Shown here: positions 1 through 13,100 of the stretch, one piece after another
Layout of the letters: each line of letters starts with the position of its first letter
Numbering within the stretch: the first letter of the stretch is position 1
NCBI GenBank assembly: GCA_003415625.1
Contig: PYIU01000004.1
Location: 2,170,001 to 2,234,000, forward strand
Direction of reading: 5' to 3'
Length of the DNA stretch: 64,000 nucleotides
Source: Aquanectria penicillioides
Taxonomy: Eukaryota; Ascomycota; Sordariomycetes; Hypocreales; Nectriaceae
Made by a program: the position numbers and the translations under genes
The notes under the pieces: generated by a model
Told to the model about the DNA's origin: nothing
The model's database searches: none
Seen by the model: only the letters and a program-made list of their open reading frames with translations

Positions 1-3000
1 GTCGCCAGTATGACAATATCACTCGCCTCGTCTCGAGGACCAAGCAACGAACGGACGGGGGGACGAGGCTGTCGAGATCCAAAGATATGTGTCAGCAGCA
101 ATAGCCTTCGTTCCCGAGCCCGTGGTGGGGAACGGACACGGATCCCTGGGTAGGTGCGCCATTACGTCGTGGAGCCCGCTTTCGTTCCCACGCACAGTGC
201 CTATCCAATCCACGCATCGCAACCCCCTGGCAAGCAACTGACGTCCTCTCGCACCCTTTGAGGATTGGCTTGGCCGTTGAGGTTGCGGCCTCGGCTGGCC
301 ACCTTTCCCGCCGCGACACGCTTGGCAACATTTGGCAAATGAAAACAGGGCATTCAATCGACATCGGTGAGGTGCCCGGGTTTACTTACTTCGAACTCTC
401 GTCCTGGAGGCTTGATGGCGATCTGCGAATGAGCCCTGTGAAGGCGCCCATAGTCACTACGTAGTGTGTTCGGTGTGTCAGGGTGTTTGTCAGGCGGCCA
501 GGGTAGCAGACCAGAGTTTGGTTGGGGCGGTGGGACACGGCGCGCAATGGTGCTCGTGTCCCCGCGGGGATTCATGATGTTAAAACAACGCCTCTTCGTC
601 AACGAGCGGAGGATCGTCACACCAAGCCCATTCGACTGCACCTCAGCAGTAGCAGGTGGTCAACCGCCGGAAGCAATCGTTCCCTCGATGGAGCGCGCGG
701 CAGGCAAGGCATTACTGCCAACTCCGTAGCGGAATGCGCTTCTATGTTGGGATACTCTTGAATTCCCGCGACGTCCATGTAAGGTACCTGGCTTAGCGCT
801 GAGTGCATACATATGACACGGGGCTGGAAAGAGATGAGAATCCAACGGCTTGATTTCGCGCGCGTCACCCATGCGGACAGAGGAGATCAGACGGCCAAAA
901 TATGCATTGCGCCTGTCATCAAGCGAGGTCCTGCTGAGGCATCAAAGTCCTTATAGGTCCTAGTCAATGGGGATAACCCAACACGGTTACCCGGCGGGAT
1001 TCCATCTAGGCGGACAAGGGAGAGAGGGACCAACATGCAATCACAATGAAAATCACCCTGAGACAACTAGAGGCGTACCTTGAAGCAAATCGAGATGCCT
1101 TCAACAAATACTCTTCCAGAGTCTCCCATGGCCCAAGGCCCCCCACGCCGTCTAAAATCATTCATGCTGCAGCTCTGCAACTGGTTCGCTTCCGAAAATA
1201 ATCCACTCACGTCGTCACTGTTTCTGCCGCCGGGTGAGAATCCTAGTCGCCAAGCATGCAATGCAGCTGGCCCCCAGGGCGGAAATGAAAAGAAAAAGGG
1301 CTCTGTTACCTGCAACATGCAGCTGCAGGTGCACATATCCCCTGCACCCTCCAGCTTCGCCTCGTGACCTACTCTCGGGTCTCGGGTGTACTTGCTGTTC
1401 AATGAAGTTGGCCGTGGGTATGCTGTTGTCTGTACGTGTATGTATGTATGTATGTATCCATCTCAGTGTCCTCATTGCCCTTGAACCACTTACATCCAGG
1501 TCTGCCCACTGACATCCTCTTCGCACATAGAATGTTTGTATGTTGGAAGCGCAGAACATCAGAGAAGCACGAGGCGCACATGTACCATTCGACGTCCCAC
1601 GAGATAAGGCGCCCACACCCCGTCAGCCATGTGCAACAAAAGGAAACCCGTTCGGGAGCGTAAGCCGAGTGGAGGGGAGGCTCTTTCTGGACAGCCTTGA
1701 TCCTCATGGCGTCCATGGGATCCCTAAAAAAACTCGTGGCTTACCCCCTTTCAGATCTGTCAATGGCGTTTCAACTGCGGCGTAATCTGGGGAGGCATTC
1801 TCGTCTATAATTGTGCCTGCGTGCGTGCAAAACCGTGGCTGAGAAATCTGGTACGATGTCTGAACGACCGGCGGTTGGCGACGATGAGATGGGGGGCTTA
1901 CGAGTCCATCAATCATGAACTTTTGGACTTGGCATTGCTGAGAGTGCCCAACCATGGCAACCACGTTCTCGTGGGCATATCGGGATAGTCCTCAGCCAAC
2001 CTTCACGCGGCTGCTAGCTGCCGAGGATTGTCTCTCGCGGTCCAGGCTAATTGACTGCCGGATCGTGCTCCCACACTCCTCGACACCTTTTCACGCACAG
2101 GTGATTGATTGACTGATGGTGATAGGACTCGCCCAGGCCGTCGGCGCCATGCCACGGCGACACAGGGGGCTTGCGTTGGTCGCAGATACGCTACAAGGTT
2201 TCATTTTCGTAAAGGACCAGAGAGAAAAAATATGGAGGTGGCGGATGCACACGAGGGCATCCCATGCTCAGGCTGCCATCTGGCTGGCTGACTTTATCTC
2301 ATGGGTCGAGATGGGAGGGAGTGTGCATTTGCAGCACCACTATTATCACCATCGGCGTCGCCATGGTCGGCGTTGCCATGGTCGGCACTGGCCGCCAGAC
2401 CGGTGCTTGTTAGCGCTGGATCTCGTTGCTGAAAATTCGTCATTGCGATTGATGACGGCGAGGTTCCTATCACCAGACCTTTTGGAATGGCATCCTCGTC
2501 CTCGTGTCACGCATCATCACAGACAGATCCCAAACGGCCTTGCTTCTCATGCTGTGTGTTCCAGACCAGTCAATCAAGGGCCCCCTCCCTTCCATCCACA
2601 AATCCTGAGTTCCAAGACACCACAATCGCAGAGCCGCTCCATCAGGTGATGGGCAGTCAGTCTTGTTCCCCTCTTCTGCCACATCTCTGCCAATGCACGC
2701 TCCAACAGCTCGAATCATGGCGGCGGGCCCCCTCCCCCTTCGCTCTTCGCCCATCACCCGTCCGTCACCCTCTCACCCTCCTCTTGGATTCTCCCAATCC
2801 AGCCGTGCCAGCCACCGCTGCAGAGCTGCGATGATGCACAGGTCTCGCACAGGTCTCCCCCAGGCCTTGGCGAACCCTGGTCCCCGACAACAACGGGGCA
2901 TGCTCCAGGCCCAGACCCAGGCCCGCCACTAGATGCGGGACCCCTCATCTACCTGTTAATAGGTAGTGTGGGCATGCAAACACTGGTTACCGATGGGATG

Positions 3001-4902
3001 GCGGGAGGGCGCTTGCTTGGTCGCAGAGGTGCGCAAGAAAATGCCTCACCTTTCAATTCAATGCACGCGCGCGCCGTGGCCAATGTCTCTCGCACGGCTG
3101 GTCGCGGACGCCGTCTCTTAGTCCAACGAGGCAGGCATAGGCGCAGCCCGTCGTCATTTGCCCATCTTGCCTCTGCCCATCCAATGTCCTGGGTATTTAC
3201 GGATCCGAGCCCCCGTTTCCCAACAAGCGCCGGTCGTTTTAGAACCACGAGCTGGGATGGGCAGCCATCACCGTGGCGTCATGTGTCTCGGCATGTTTCC
3301 CGTGCTTCGCGACTCACGATGCCGTTATGTCTCCACGTTTCTTGGCGCTGTGTCAACGAATTTGTACCAAGTCGTCCACACTGCAACTCCATACTGTGTA
3401 TTTAACCGCTATCGTGACGACTAGGCTTTCAAGAAATAAGAGTATCCCTAATAAGGTGTGTGGGGGGAACATCAGCCTGCAGTTGCAGATACAGTTCTAG
3501 CCCACGCTGGGTCAAATATACTTCTCAGCAACAATTACTCCATAGGCATTGGAAAATTGAGCAATGAAACTCTAGGGGAAGAACGCTAGTACCCAGAAGG
3601 CATGCGTTTGGACATTCCCAATTATTTGGTGAAGGAGAGGGGCACCAATTTCGCCCCAGTAGCCTTTCCCACCAAACGTCAATGTTATTGCTGATGCTTC
3701 TCCTTGGAGGATGCTGTCCTCAGGACATCCAGACTGTCAAGCCGCAAACTCAATCTCTCTTCTTTAGATGGCCCAGAGACCACAGGTTGGACAGGGAACG
3801 AACGCCGACGGTTATCAACGCTGTGGCAATACGACGTACTTGAAGTCTACATCTCTTTGACTCCTTCCATGCATTCATCACCACACACCTAACACCACCC
3901 ATCTTTTTAAACTGGTAGAGTGGGCACATCTGATGAGAACCTAACCTAACATGGGGGGGCGAAATCACACCCATCGTTCTCGACGGACCTTCACGCGTAC
4001 CGTCAAATCACCTCACACCTCTCCCATCGGCTTGGCCGTAACGAGGGATCGCGAGCTTGTTCAACAAGCTTAATTGGGATCGCGTCTTGGCAATGGTAGC
4101 CAAGCATTTGCCATTTCTTCATGGCGTGGCCAAGCAGCGAAAACAAGCTCCAGACGCAGCGACATGCAGAGCAAGCGAGGAGCGCCCACATGGCACAGCA
4201 ACCCAGCATTTGTGGACGTCTTCGCAACGTCTGGGCACGGGTCTATTTCTGATGGCGGAAAGAGGGGTTGCTCGTCTCCTATGCTTGCATGTTGGCCATG
4301 TTGGCCAAGAGAGAAGCGCAGACGACGTCGTGTTCTGGACGTCCTTGGCATTCGCCCCCTCTGTAACCCCGCTACACTGCGTACCATGTAGCTTGGCGGA
4401 GGAAAATTGCAACCGAACAGGGAGGGCCTACTCAAGGCGATGGGCGCTGAAGAACCTCAGCGGGCGGTGTCGCTGGTAGGAGATAACAATGTTGGGTTTC
4501 CCGGCATATCTTGGCTCAGCTCAGACGCAAAATAACTGGTTGCCGGGCGCCCTCGTCCCCCAATTACCCAGTCCATGCGTACGTCTTGACGCCCTCAACC
4601 CTGGCATGGACGAGGACCAATGGTAGCGGTCAATCATCCTGCCCCCTTGGACCACCATGTATTGTGTTGTGTTGGTTGCCGGAAGAGCAATTTACCGTCT
4701 GCCACTCGTCCGTCGTCAAGAACCGAGGATATCGAAGGTTGAAGGGAGAATGCATCACATCCTGCGTCCTTGACGCGGAATGATGCGAGCTACCCCGGCC
4801 ATCAAGAAAAAACCTGGGGCCCCATGGGGGGAGGGGGGGGGCGTGCTTGTTGGATCTCGTCTCAACCGGCATCTTTTGCAGACCAGGAGGGTGTTGGGAC
4901 AG
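1..4902. other. gene-poor intergenic region
   Basis: No coding region could be supported on either strand. Open frames here are short, overlap on opposite strands, and give low-complexity or arginine/proline/serine-rich translations typical of chance frames in GC-rich DNA. The only pattern noted is a short TATG tetranucleotide run near 1436-1456. Small multi-exon genes or noncoding transcripts cannot be excluded without RNA evidence. Confidence 0.5.
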
Positions 4903-5738
4903 TCAGCCCCGAACGTCATCCTCGAATGACAGGCATGTTCGGCTCGGGCTTGAATCTGGGGAAGTTGCTGCAGTGTTGGTTGAGCATGCAGAAAGGATTT
5001 TCATCTCGGCAATCTCAGTTCCGGTCTGCGCTGGGCATTGGCCCTGGTTTCGAAGGCTTAACATAAGTACGTAGGATCTCTCGTCCCGTGTGAAGTCACG
5101 ATACAGATCGAGATTGTGGAACGGGAAGGGATACAACAACTCCCAACATTCCGAGACTGCTCGCCGCGTAAGCGGGTATGACAATACGCCCCCACCCTCT
5201 GTTGACCGAGTCAACACCCACAGGTCACCATGTAGGACGCGACGATACACTCTGAAGTCTCGGATCGTGGCTCGAGCTGACGAGGTTGGCGTCACATGGA
5301 TAGTCTCGGCACAAGAGAGATGCCATTTGCCAACGGGATGTGTCCGTGTTCATAATCGTTGTTCCTAATCCACCCGAGCCGTCTTCTGGGAGGTTTGTCA
5401 ACTACATGATGACTTCTTCGTGATTGACAGGGCATCATACTCAAGGCAATCAACAATAAATTGTTATAAATCCCTCGTACAACCCTCGGTTGTGTGAAAT
5501 CGACTTCGATATATAGTTGCACCAAAGTCGTGCTCTTGCCAAGGGACTCAAAGTGTGGTTTGTGCCCAAGAACTTCGCACTCAAACCCGTGACTTTCGTA
5601 ACCATCGCATATTAAGAGACATTCAAATGCCCAGTTATCTGTGTAGTAGACCAAAACCGTCTCATGGGCGTATTCGAGAACGACTCGCGAGAACAAGAAG
5701 AAAATGAGAGCATGCCAGCCAGTATGCCATGTAATCAC
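4903..5738 (-). pseudogene. possible decayed small secreted protein gene
   Basis: Two overlapping minus-strand frames (5738-5292 and 5295-4903) together read like one damaged protein. The first opens with a hydrophobic stretch resembling a secretion signal (ALIFFLFSRVVLEYA) followed by ETVLVYYTDN and Cys-containing segments, and ends near GISLVPRLSM. A second frame continues with LSYPLTRRAVSECWELLYPF and FHNLDLYRDFTRDE. The first frame has no ATG: its first codon in the open stretch is GTG. The reading frame changes at least once near 5295, and a third frame across 5200-5280 also gives a Cys-containing, protein-like reading. The overall look resembles small secreted fungal proteins of unknown function, but this is an impression, not a match. 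It could also be chance open frame. Confidence 0.3.
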
Positions 5739-6432
5739 AATTCAACGGCATCGCATGAGAAAGGGTCATGGACAGGTCATGAGGTGCATCTAGGGCGGGA
5801 GTGCCAACAAACTAGAGCATGATCAATGCATCTGTTTGCTTTGGTTCAACACTTGCAATTCCTCAACCGTTTACCCATCAGCTCCGTGGCAAAACTAGGT
5901 CATGGGTGAGAGCTACTATGCATCGGGCCACGAATGTCAGTAAAGCGAAAGAAAAATACAGGTTATGAAAATTAATCTACTATTCAACAAAGAAAAGAAA
6001 AGAAAATAGCACCATTTAAGGGTACGGGATTGACTATTTTTATAGAAATTTCCAGGTGATGGGGAGGAGACTATGGTAAACATCTATATCAAGACCTCAT
6101 GGGAATTGACATGAGAGTCTCTCTTCCCAACTCAAACGGGGAAAAAAAATCCGAAACGAAAGCGAGGTCGTTTGATAAACGTTTCTAGCTCTACTTACGT
6201 TGTGGCATCATCTAATCCACCAGCCACACTTATTTCTATGATTCACCTACACCACTGCACGCTCGCTTTCGCGTTATCTTCCTCTCCCTTCCTCTCTCTC
6301 CTCTCTCTGTCACTCTCGATTAAAATCACTTCAGACTCTGTAGCTGTTCCTTTTGAAGCCCGCCCTCAGGGTTGGGCACCGACAACCATGCCTGAAGCTC
6401 TTGAAGGTCCTCTGATGGCCCGTTTGCCAATA
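5739..6432. other. AT-rich intergenic region
   Basis: Intergenic stretch with A-rich tracts around 5940-6010 and a pyrimidine-rich tract around 6270-6320 just before the DUF3638-type relic. The pyrimidine tract could be the remains of that gene's promoter or leader. No coding region is supported. Confidence 0.4.
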
Positions 6433-9400
6433 ATGGCAAATGACGCTGGCGAATATATATGTTCTATCATCTTTTTCTGCCACCAAAGTTACCCAACGAG
6501 GACGATACATGCCCTCGTCAAGAATCCAAACTCCTCGAGTTTGTTTTAGATTACCTCAATCTGTTCCTTGTCGAGTCGCATCCAAATCACGCCAACCCCG
6601 TCCATGCGGCAATTTGGCTTGTCGAAGGCATGAAGCATACTAGGGGCAGCAATGGGCACTTGCAAGAAAGCGGCATTAAGGCGGCCTTGCAACAAATTGA
6701 TTTATCTAGTACGACCAATGTGGTATTTTTGTGATGACCTTTCCAGCTCCAGCTGTTCATCTCTAGAACTTATTGTTTCTATGCATGTCAAAGCTCAAAA
6801 TGCGGGACTCTTGATTCGCAAGACACCATCTTCACTCATTTTTAAGGTATTCGAGCTTTCTCCAAGAAACGAGTTCGCCTATGCCTATCTGGGCCGATTA
6901 GTTCGAGAATTTCCTGCGGCCGCCATCAATGTGCCAGATGAAGTCTTCCGCAATGAACAATTTCAGTCTGTGTTGGCCAGCACCCTGGCCAAGATGAGCT
7001 ACGAAACTGTTAAAGAAACAAAGACTCAAATCAAGAAAGCCGGTCAAATGCATGATGAGGATCGCGAAACCCCAAACCCATGCTTCGTCACCCAACCCTT
7101 GGTCAGCTTCCTCAGAGGGGTTGGCAAGCCAGTGCCAGTCGAAGGGAAAAGCAAGGACACACGCGAAGAAGCCATGTGGAAAAACAGCAATCTTTCTTGG
7201 AGGCGCGCTCCTTTGTGGCGTCTCATTCGGGTCTCTCTGCAACTTAACATGGGTCGAGTCTCCGCCAGTCCTCGCGACGCTTATAAATCGTTCATGGCTT
7301 TCGTCCTATCGTGGGTCCTCGGGGCATCCAGTCAACAAATCCCGAATGATGCCAGGCACATGACGAGTGACCGCTTCCTGAAAACAAGATGCAGGCTCAA
7401 GCCATAGTCTCATAGCCCGGAACAGTGGACTGTTATCCAAGAAATCTTGTGCTTAGTTGCGAAATTTGCGGCAGAGGCAAATAATAAATTTCCTCGGTCA
7501 GTTGAAATCGATTGTCGACATGCTGGGAGGTTTCCAAGAATACGAACACTCAGGCGTGAAGCCGAACATTTTGTCCTAGATCGGCTCGAAAACGAGATCT
7601 GTAGCAATGGCATTGTCGGCCTTCCAGTTGCCCACCAACCATCAAGCACGAGGATTACTATCTTCCCCCACATCCTGAATTTAACGTTATCTTCTAAAGA
7701 TACCGATGCCGTGGGGAGATGTGTGTTTTGGACACCATCAACAAAGAACAACATTCTTCTCCTTCAAGGCTTGATCGCACACGGCATTCTTGCTTTTGTC
7801 CTCGGTTCCAAGCGATGGTGTGTTAATTATGGCATAGACGTGAACCAGGAGACAAATAGAACACTTGTGGTGCCCTTTCGAGCCGAAGATGATCCAGCTC
7901 CACGCTCGGAATTCAGTCACTTAGATGTAGTTATCATCTTGGCCTACCTGAGTTACTATTATGGAGGCCTTGAGAATGATCAGCTATTCAGTGCTCTAGA
8001 ACTGCTGATGCGATCTGAGAATGCCGATCAGCAGTATCGCAGTTGGGTTCAGACTGCGCCAGGTCATCCGCCAGCTTTCCAGCAACTTTCGGGAATTAAC
8101 CTCCGGGATCATGCGCAGTGCACTTTATAAATCTTCCCTAAATTTAGATTCTCGAAGAATACCATTGACTATTTTCTGTCGAGCATGGTATTTCCGAAGG
8201 CAATGAAGCAGTTCCCACTCAAGCTAGTAGCTTCGGGATGGGACTTGGGGAAAGTTAAGAGAAATCCAACAACAACAGGGTTCAGTGGAACCAACGATTA
8301 CAGATACGTACTGCTTTTGGCAATGATACAGCTTGATCTTCAGAGTCAAAGACATACTAATGCCTTGGTCTTGATCAATATCCTACGATCAGAGAATAGT
8401 ATCGCCTTGATGCGCAAGCAGCCAGGAAGGAATATGTCAGATTGCGAGCTGCTACTAGATCTCGTGGCCAAAATGAGTTCTGAAACCCGAGTTATCCTTG
8501 ACGTCGGGGCCCAAATCATTGACATGGGCAACCAAGAATTTGCCCAAACTTGGCTCGACACGTATTCAGATGATGGCAAGACCCAAGCAGGAATTTTCAA
8601 CGATGTTGACGAGCTTATGGTCCGGGATCGTTCCAGGAAAATTGAGGAACTTCAGACATCGCCTGAGACAGTTAGATCAGTGGCTCGTTCTTCTCGATGA
8701 GGGTCACACAAGAGGTACTAATTTGAAGCTCCCAGATCATTACTGTGCAGCTGTGCCCTTGGGTGCAAACTTGACCAAAGATGGGCTTGTTCAAGATAAG
8801 AAGTGCCATATTCTACTTCGTGGTTTTTAAACAGAATCGCAACTACCAATCCAGCTTGTATGCGAATGCGCAAACTCGGAAAAGGCCAGTCTGTCACGTT
8901 TATAATTCTGGAAGAAATCGAAACCAAAATTCTCGCTCAACGGGAATCTTCTCCCACTTCAGGTGACATCACTATAGCTGACGTGATATGTTGGTCCATC
9001 TTTGAAACTTGGGCCGACTGTCAGCGAACCGTCCAATTATGGGCAATCCAAGGTCTCCGGTTCTACCAGCATGATGCAGCCTAGCAGGCGAGCGAGGCGA
9101 GCGAGGCCCAAGACCTGCTATCGGAGTGGGCTCGAAGGTTCTTGGAGAATGAAGGGCAAAGTTTGAGCGAATGCTACAGTCCTCGTACAATCAGCCAAAA
9201 CGTCAACGAGTTGCTCAGTGGGGTTGAAACCGCTGTTTCCAAACAGTTTCAAGACCGATTTAATCAGTTTGTTATTACCGGATTTGACACAGCATCTCTA
9301 TATGAGGAGCAGGAAAGAGAACTTTCACCAGAAACGGAGCGAGAACAGCTAGTTGAACGACCCCCTACGATCAACCCAGAAAAGCATACAATCCATAAAG

Positions 9401-10154
9401 GATTCCGGTACTTCATTAGCCGTGGTGAATTCCCTGCTGATCATTCGGGATTTGGGCCACGTTTTATGGCTCTCGCGAAACGCCTGTCGCCAAATATATC
9501 AGCCTCGAAGAATTTCCAACAGATGTTTGGGTTACCACCGACTTCATCAGGGCTGTTGAAGCCAAGCAGCAAGACTCTACCTGCCTTGATCTGCTTCAGC
9601 GCCCAGTCCAATGGATTCTAACCAGCAGCTCCGAGGATGGTACTGTCACTCATATGGTTGTCATCAGCCCTCATGAAGCCAATGAGCTACTGCCATCAAT
9701 CGAGAAATCCCTTCACATCACACTGCATATTTATGCACCCCGAATCAATTTCGCGCTCAAACCTTTGGATCACTTAGCTTTATACGCCGTACCACGGTGG
9801 CCAAGGAAATTAAGCATCCCCCCCCCCCAGAAGTGCATCCTCCAGCTCAATCTCTTCGCTGGTCAACTATACTTCTCATCGTTCAAAGAGTACGTCGCTC
9901 TTTGTCACACGCTTGGATTGACATAAAGTCCCAGAGAAGATGATGACGTCGGGGAATTGCATGGTTTCATTTGCCATAGTTCGAAGAAAGGTGGGATCGT
10001 CCACAAATCAGGGTTTTCGAAGAGTCCGGTTAAATACATGAAAGCTCTCTTGACCCGAATTCGGCAGAATTGCGAGGGCATTGAGAAGACACACATGGGG
10101 AAGGTTTAGGAGGGTGTGCTCTTGGCAAAAGATGATTTCAAGGAAGAAAATTAG
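6433..10154 (+). pseudogene. decayed DUF6606/DUF3638/DUF3645-type giant fungal protein
   Basis: Consecutive frames read like pieces of one very large fungal protein family (N-terminal DUF6606, then DUF3638 and DUF3645; molecular role not firmly known). The likely ATG is at 6433. An extra AT around 6455-6460 shifts the frame before YHLFLPPKLPNEDD, the typical start of the family. Further pieces are LLIRKTPSSLIFKVFELSPR (about 6805), RLENEICSNGIVGLPVAHQP (7580), SHLDVVIILAYLSYYYGGLE (7920), LPDHYCAAVPLGANLTKDGL (8730), MRMRKLGKGQSV (8860) and LQLNLFAGQLYFSSF (9840). Stops lie at 7405, 8128, 9082 and 10107, and frame changes occur near 8690, 9480 and 9920. The family normally exceeds 2000 residues. 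This copy spans only about 1240 codons, so a large middle part, probably near 7400-7450, is missing. The family assignment is from memory of conserved phrases, with good confidence. Confidence 0.82.
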
Positions 10155-13100
10155 AGGATGAAGGCAGTAGATATTGTTAGAGCGCCATGAACGTTGGAGG
10201 TACTGGCTCCACTCTCGACAGGAATTCAAGGGTCTTTCGAAATGTGCTCATCGAGATGACTGTTCGTGTAAGCAATGTGAAGATTTAAATTTCAAGTTCA
10301 GGAGCAGTATCACTTGCTACAGAATTAGGCCTACCAAGATGAGGAGAGTAGTTGTCCTTGTCGCGCGATCGTGCCGATCTTGTGCCGCATCGCCCATGGA
10401 ACGGCATTGGGTGGATCATGAAGCTCGGCAATTCGGGGCTCAAAGTGGGGCCGAGATTCGGGAAACTCTCATGGAAGCTTCGGCATGGTGATGGCCGAGC
10501 TCCAATCTAGCCGTGGGTGGAATTATAACAATTTCACGTGCTGGAATTTTCTCGCACAAGCATGACTCGAATTCCCCGCGCCCCTAAATCGTGAAGCTCC
10601 CTAGCCTTCCGATAGCATTGCAGGGTGGCTTCATTTCGCCCGGAATGGTCTTTTTAGCCTGGACGAACAGAATCGTCAACGGTAACGATTTTTGTTCCTT
10701 TGCGGTACTAGTGCAGGGGCTGTAGATCGTGACATGGTTTTTTTTTCGCCTTGATGGACAGGCATGGATTCCAGATGGGTGGATGCCTTCCCAGCAACCG
10801 GGTAAATGGACCCGAAATCAAGGTTCACATGATGACCTGGGTTCCAGGAACCCCTCTCGGCAGGCACCAAGCCATAGGAAAAGTTGAGACTTGTGAGTTG
10901 TGGAAAGTTTGTTCAGAATCTCGTCAACTTGGAGGGGGTGGAGGAAAATAGGTGGGCTTGTCTCGAAGCATCCATCAGCAGATTCAGTTCTCGACAGCCA
11001 TGCATCGCTGACGGATTAGCAATCAGGCAAGCTCCCGGAGCTTCTCTTCCTCTCTGTCTCATTTTTCTTTCACTTTTCATTTTTTTTTCTACTTGTTCTC
11101 AGTTTTCGGTCAAGATAGCGAAGCGGGGGCGACCCGATAGGCCAGATAGGGAGATGGAGACGAGAAGTCTAGATATGCCCGAAACGAGCAAGGCGCATCC
11201 CACCACATTCCACAGCTGGATGGCCACATGGCATTTATCAGCAATCAACAGAGAGTTGGTGGGTGGCTGACGACTTGTTGAGCACATGTCTGCTGAAGAC
11301 AGATTTCACAATGCGCTGTTCACATGCGCGGGCAACGAGCAAAAGTGTGTGTGTGTGTGAGAGAGCCAAGGGAAGGTGTGTGTGGTACTGGTACTGTTAG
11401 TTGGTTTTTGTGTGCGTGTGGGTGCCGGCCCGGCGGTGCATGTGTGCGCTTTGCGTGTGTGCTCTGTGTGTGCTCTGTGTGTGTGTATGTGTGTGTGTTT
11501 ATGTGTGTGTGTGTATGTGTGTGGGTGTATGCGTGTGTGTACCGGTATTTGTGAGGTGTGTGTGTGTGTGTGCGTAAGTGTGGTGTGGGTGCTTGGAGGC
11601 GTACATAGGCGTGTGTATCTTGTATACGTACGTGTGCCTGATCGCCGGAAATCGTGACAAGGGTTCCAGAATGGGAGGCTTTCAACTCGTGCGCCCAATC
11701 AACGTGGCCGTGTAGGACGAGGATGGATCCGACTGGTTGGAAACGATGTTGCCCTTGCAGAGTGACAGCTTGGGGGAGGGTGCTACATGCGTGTTGTGGG
11801 AGAATTGAAACTGAGCATCCAAAAGCAGAGCTGAGGCGCGGTGGGCTCGGGAGTGGGAGACAGAGTGGAAGTGGTGAGGGGGATTGGGATCCTCGAAGAA
11901 GCAGACGACGATGACGGCCACCAAGACCCTGGGGAAAAAAATAAAAATAAAAATAAAAAAGAGAAAAAAAAAAGAAAATAAAAAGGGGATCCCTTGCGGT
12001 GTAGCTATAGACCAGAGAGGAGAAGCGATAGGAACACCCAAATAGGAATTCACACGAGACCTTGTACATTAGACAGAAGCCTGCCTGCATGCACCAACAG
12101 CCATCAATCGAACGACAAGCTGCGGCCCGCGCGGGCCGGGGAAGCGAGAAAAAGGTGCTTCTTGGGGATATCATCATATCATGATGATCATAACAATGCA
12201 TCTCCGTCTGCCATCAAGCAGCTAACAAAACCAACAACAATAAAAGCACGTACGTGGACTACCCACGTAGCTACGGATGCAAACCTCCCGTGGTGGTCAG
12301 AATAGTCGGTACAAGCAGCATCATCTACCGCACTTCTCTCACCGACCCTGGCGTGCATCCCCTGTCCGTCCCATCTTTGCTCGCTGCGCCGCCGCTATGC
12401 CCTCTGTGCCTCGGAAGCCTGTAAAGAGGAGCGTCCGAGATAATACCGCGCATTGTCCATCTAACCACCAACCACGATTGATGGCAGACCGCATCATTAG
12501 CATCCGTCCCATTGTTTCGTGGGCGTGTCATTGTCATTGATTGTCGTTCTTGGTGCCCCGTTGTAAACGTCACTTTTCCTACTGTGCGCTGCCCCCTCCC
12601 CCCCCCCCCCCCAAGCCGGCCATCCCGCCCCATCTGTCCGACTCCCCTAGGGGTGGTAACTACATAGGTACACAAATGGTGCATGTAGTGCTGGCTGGGC
12701 CCTGGCTGCATTCTTCTGTGCGACTCAGGCTCCCCGTAACTCAGTGAACCAATCCCAATGCCACCTGCATTTTGATTTCGCTGAGACAGACATGTTGACG
12801 GGGTATCGAACCACAATCGCAGTGTATCATGTCCACGGCAACAAGAGGCACGCAACAGGCGCGGATCCGACCGCCTTGTCTCTTGCACCGCTGAGGGAGG
12901 AATCGGCCGCCTGTAAGCGCGCCCGGGCAGAGGGGAGAGGCGCAGTGGAACCGTCCAGATACTGTGCAATTCTCCTTTGCATTGCTTGGCTGCCCATTCC
13001 AGTAGTGCCAAATGTGTATGGTCTATGTGTGGTGTCTGTTGTTCGCACTGAACCAAGGTGTACCTAATTTTGCACTGGCCTTGATTTGGGGTTGGTTGGG

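Noticed and set aside
2116..2649. A 177-residue plus-strand open frame
   Set aside because: His/Arg-rich, overlaps frames on the other strand, and has no recognisable family or splice context.
11320..12201. A 293-residue minus-strand open frame
   Set aside because: Much of it is His/Thr-rich translation of the CA strand of the GT microsatellite; no domain and no consistent composition.
12325..13056. A 243-residue minus-strand open frame
   Set aside because: Arg/Gly-rich with mixed low complexity, crossing a long C/G run; looks like a chance frame in GC-rich DNA.
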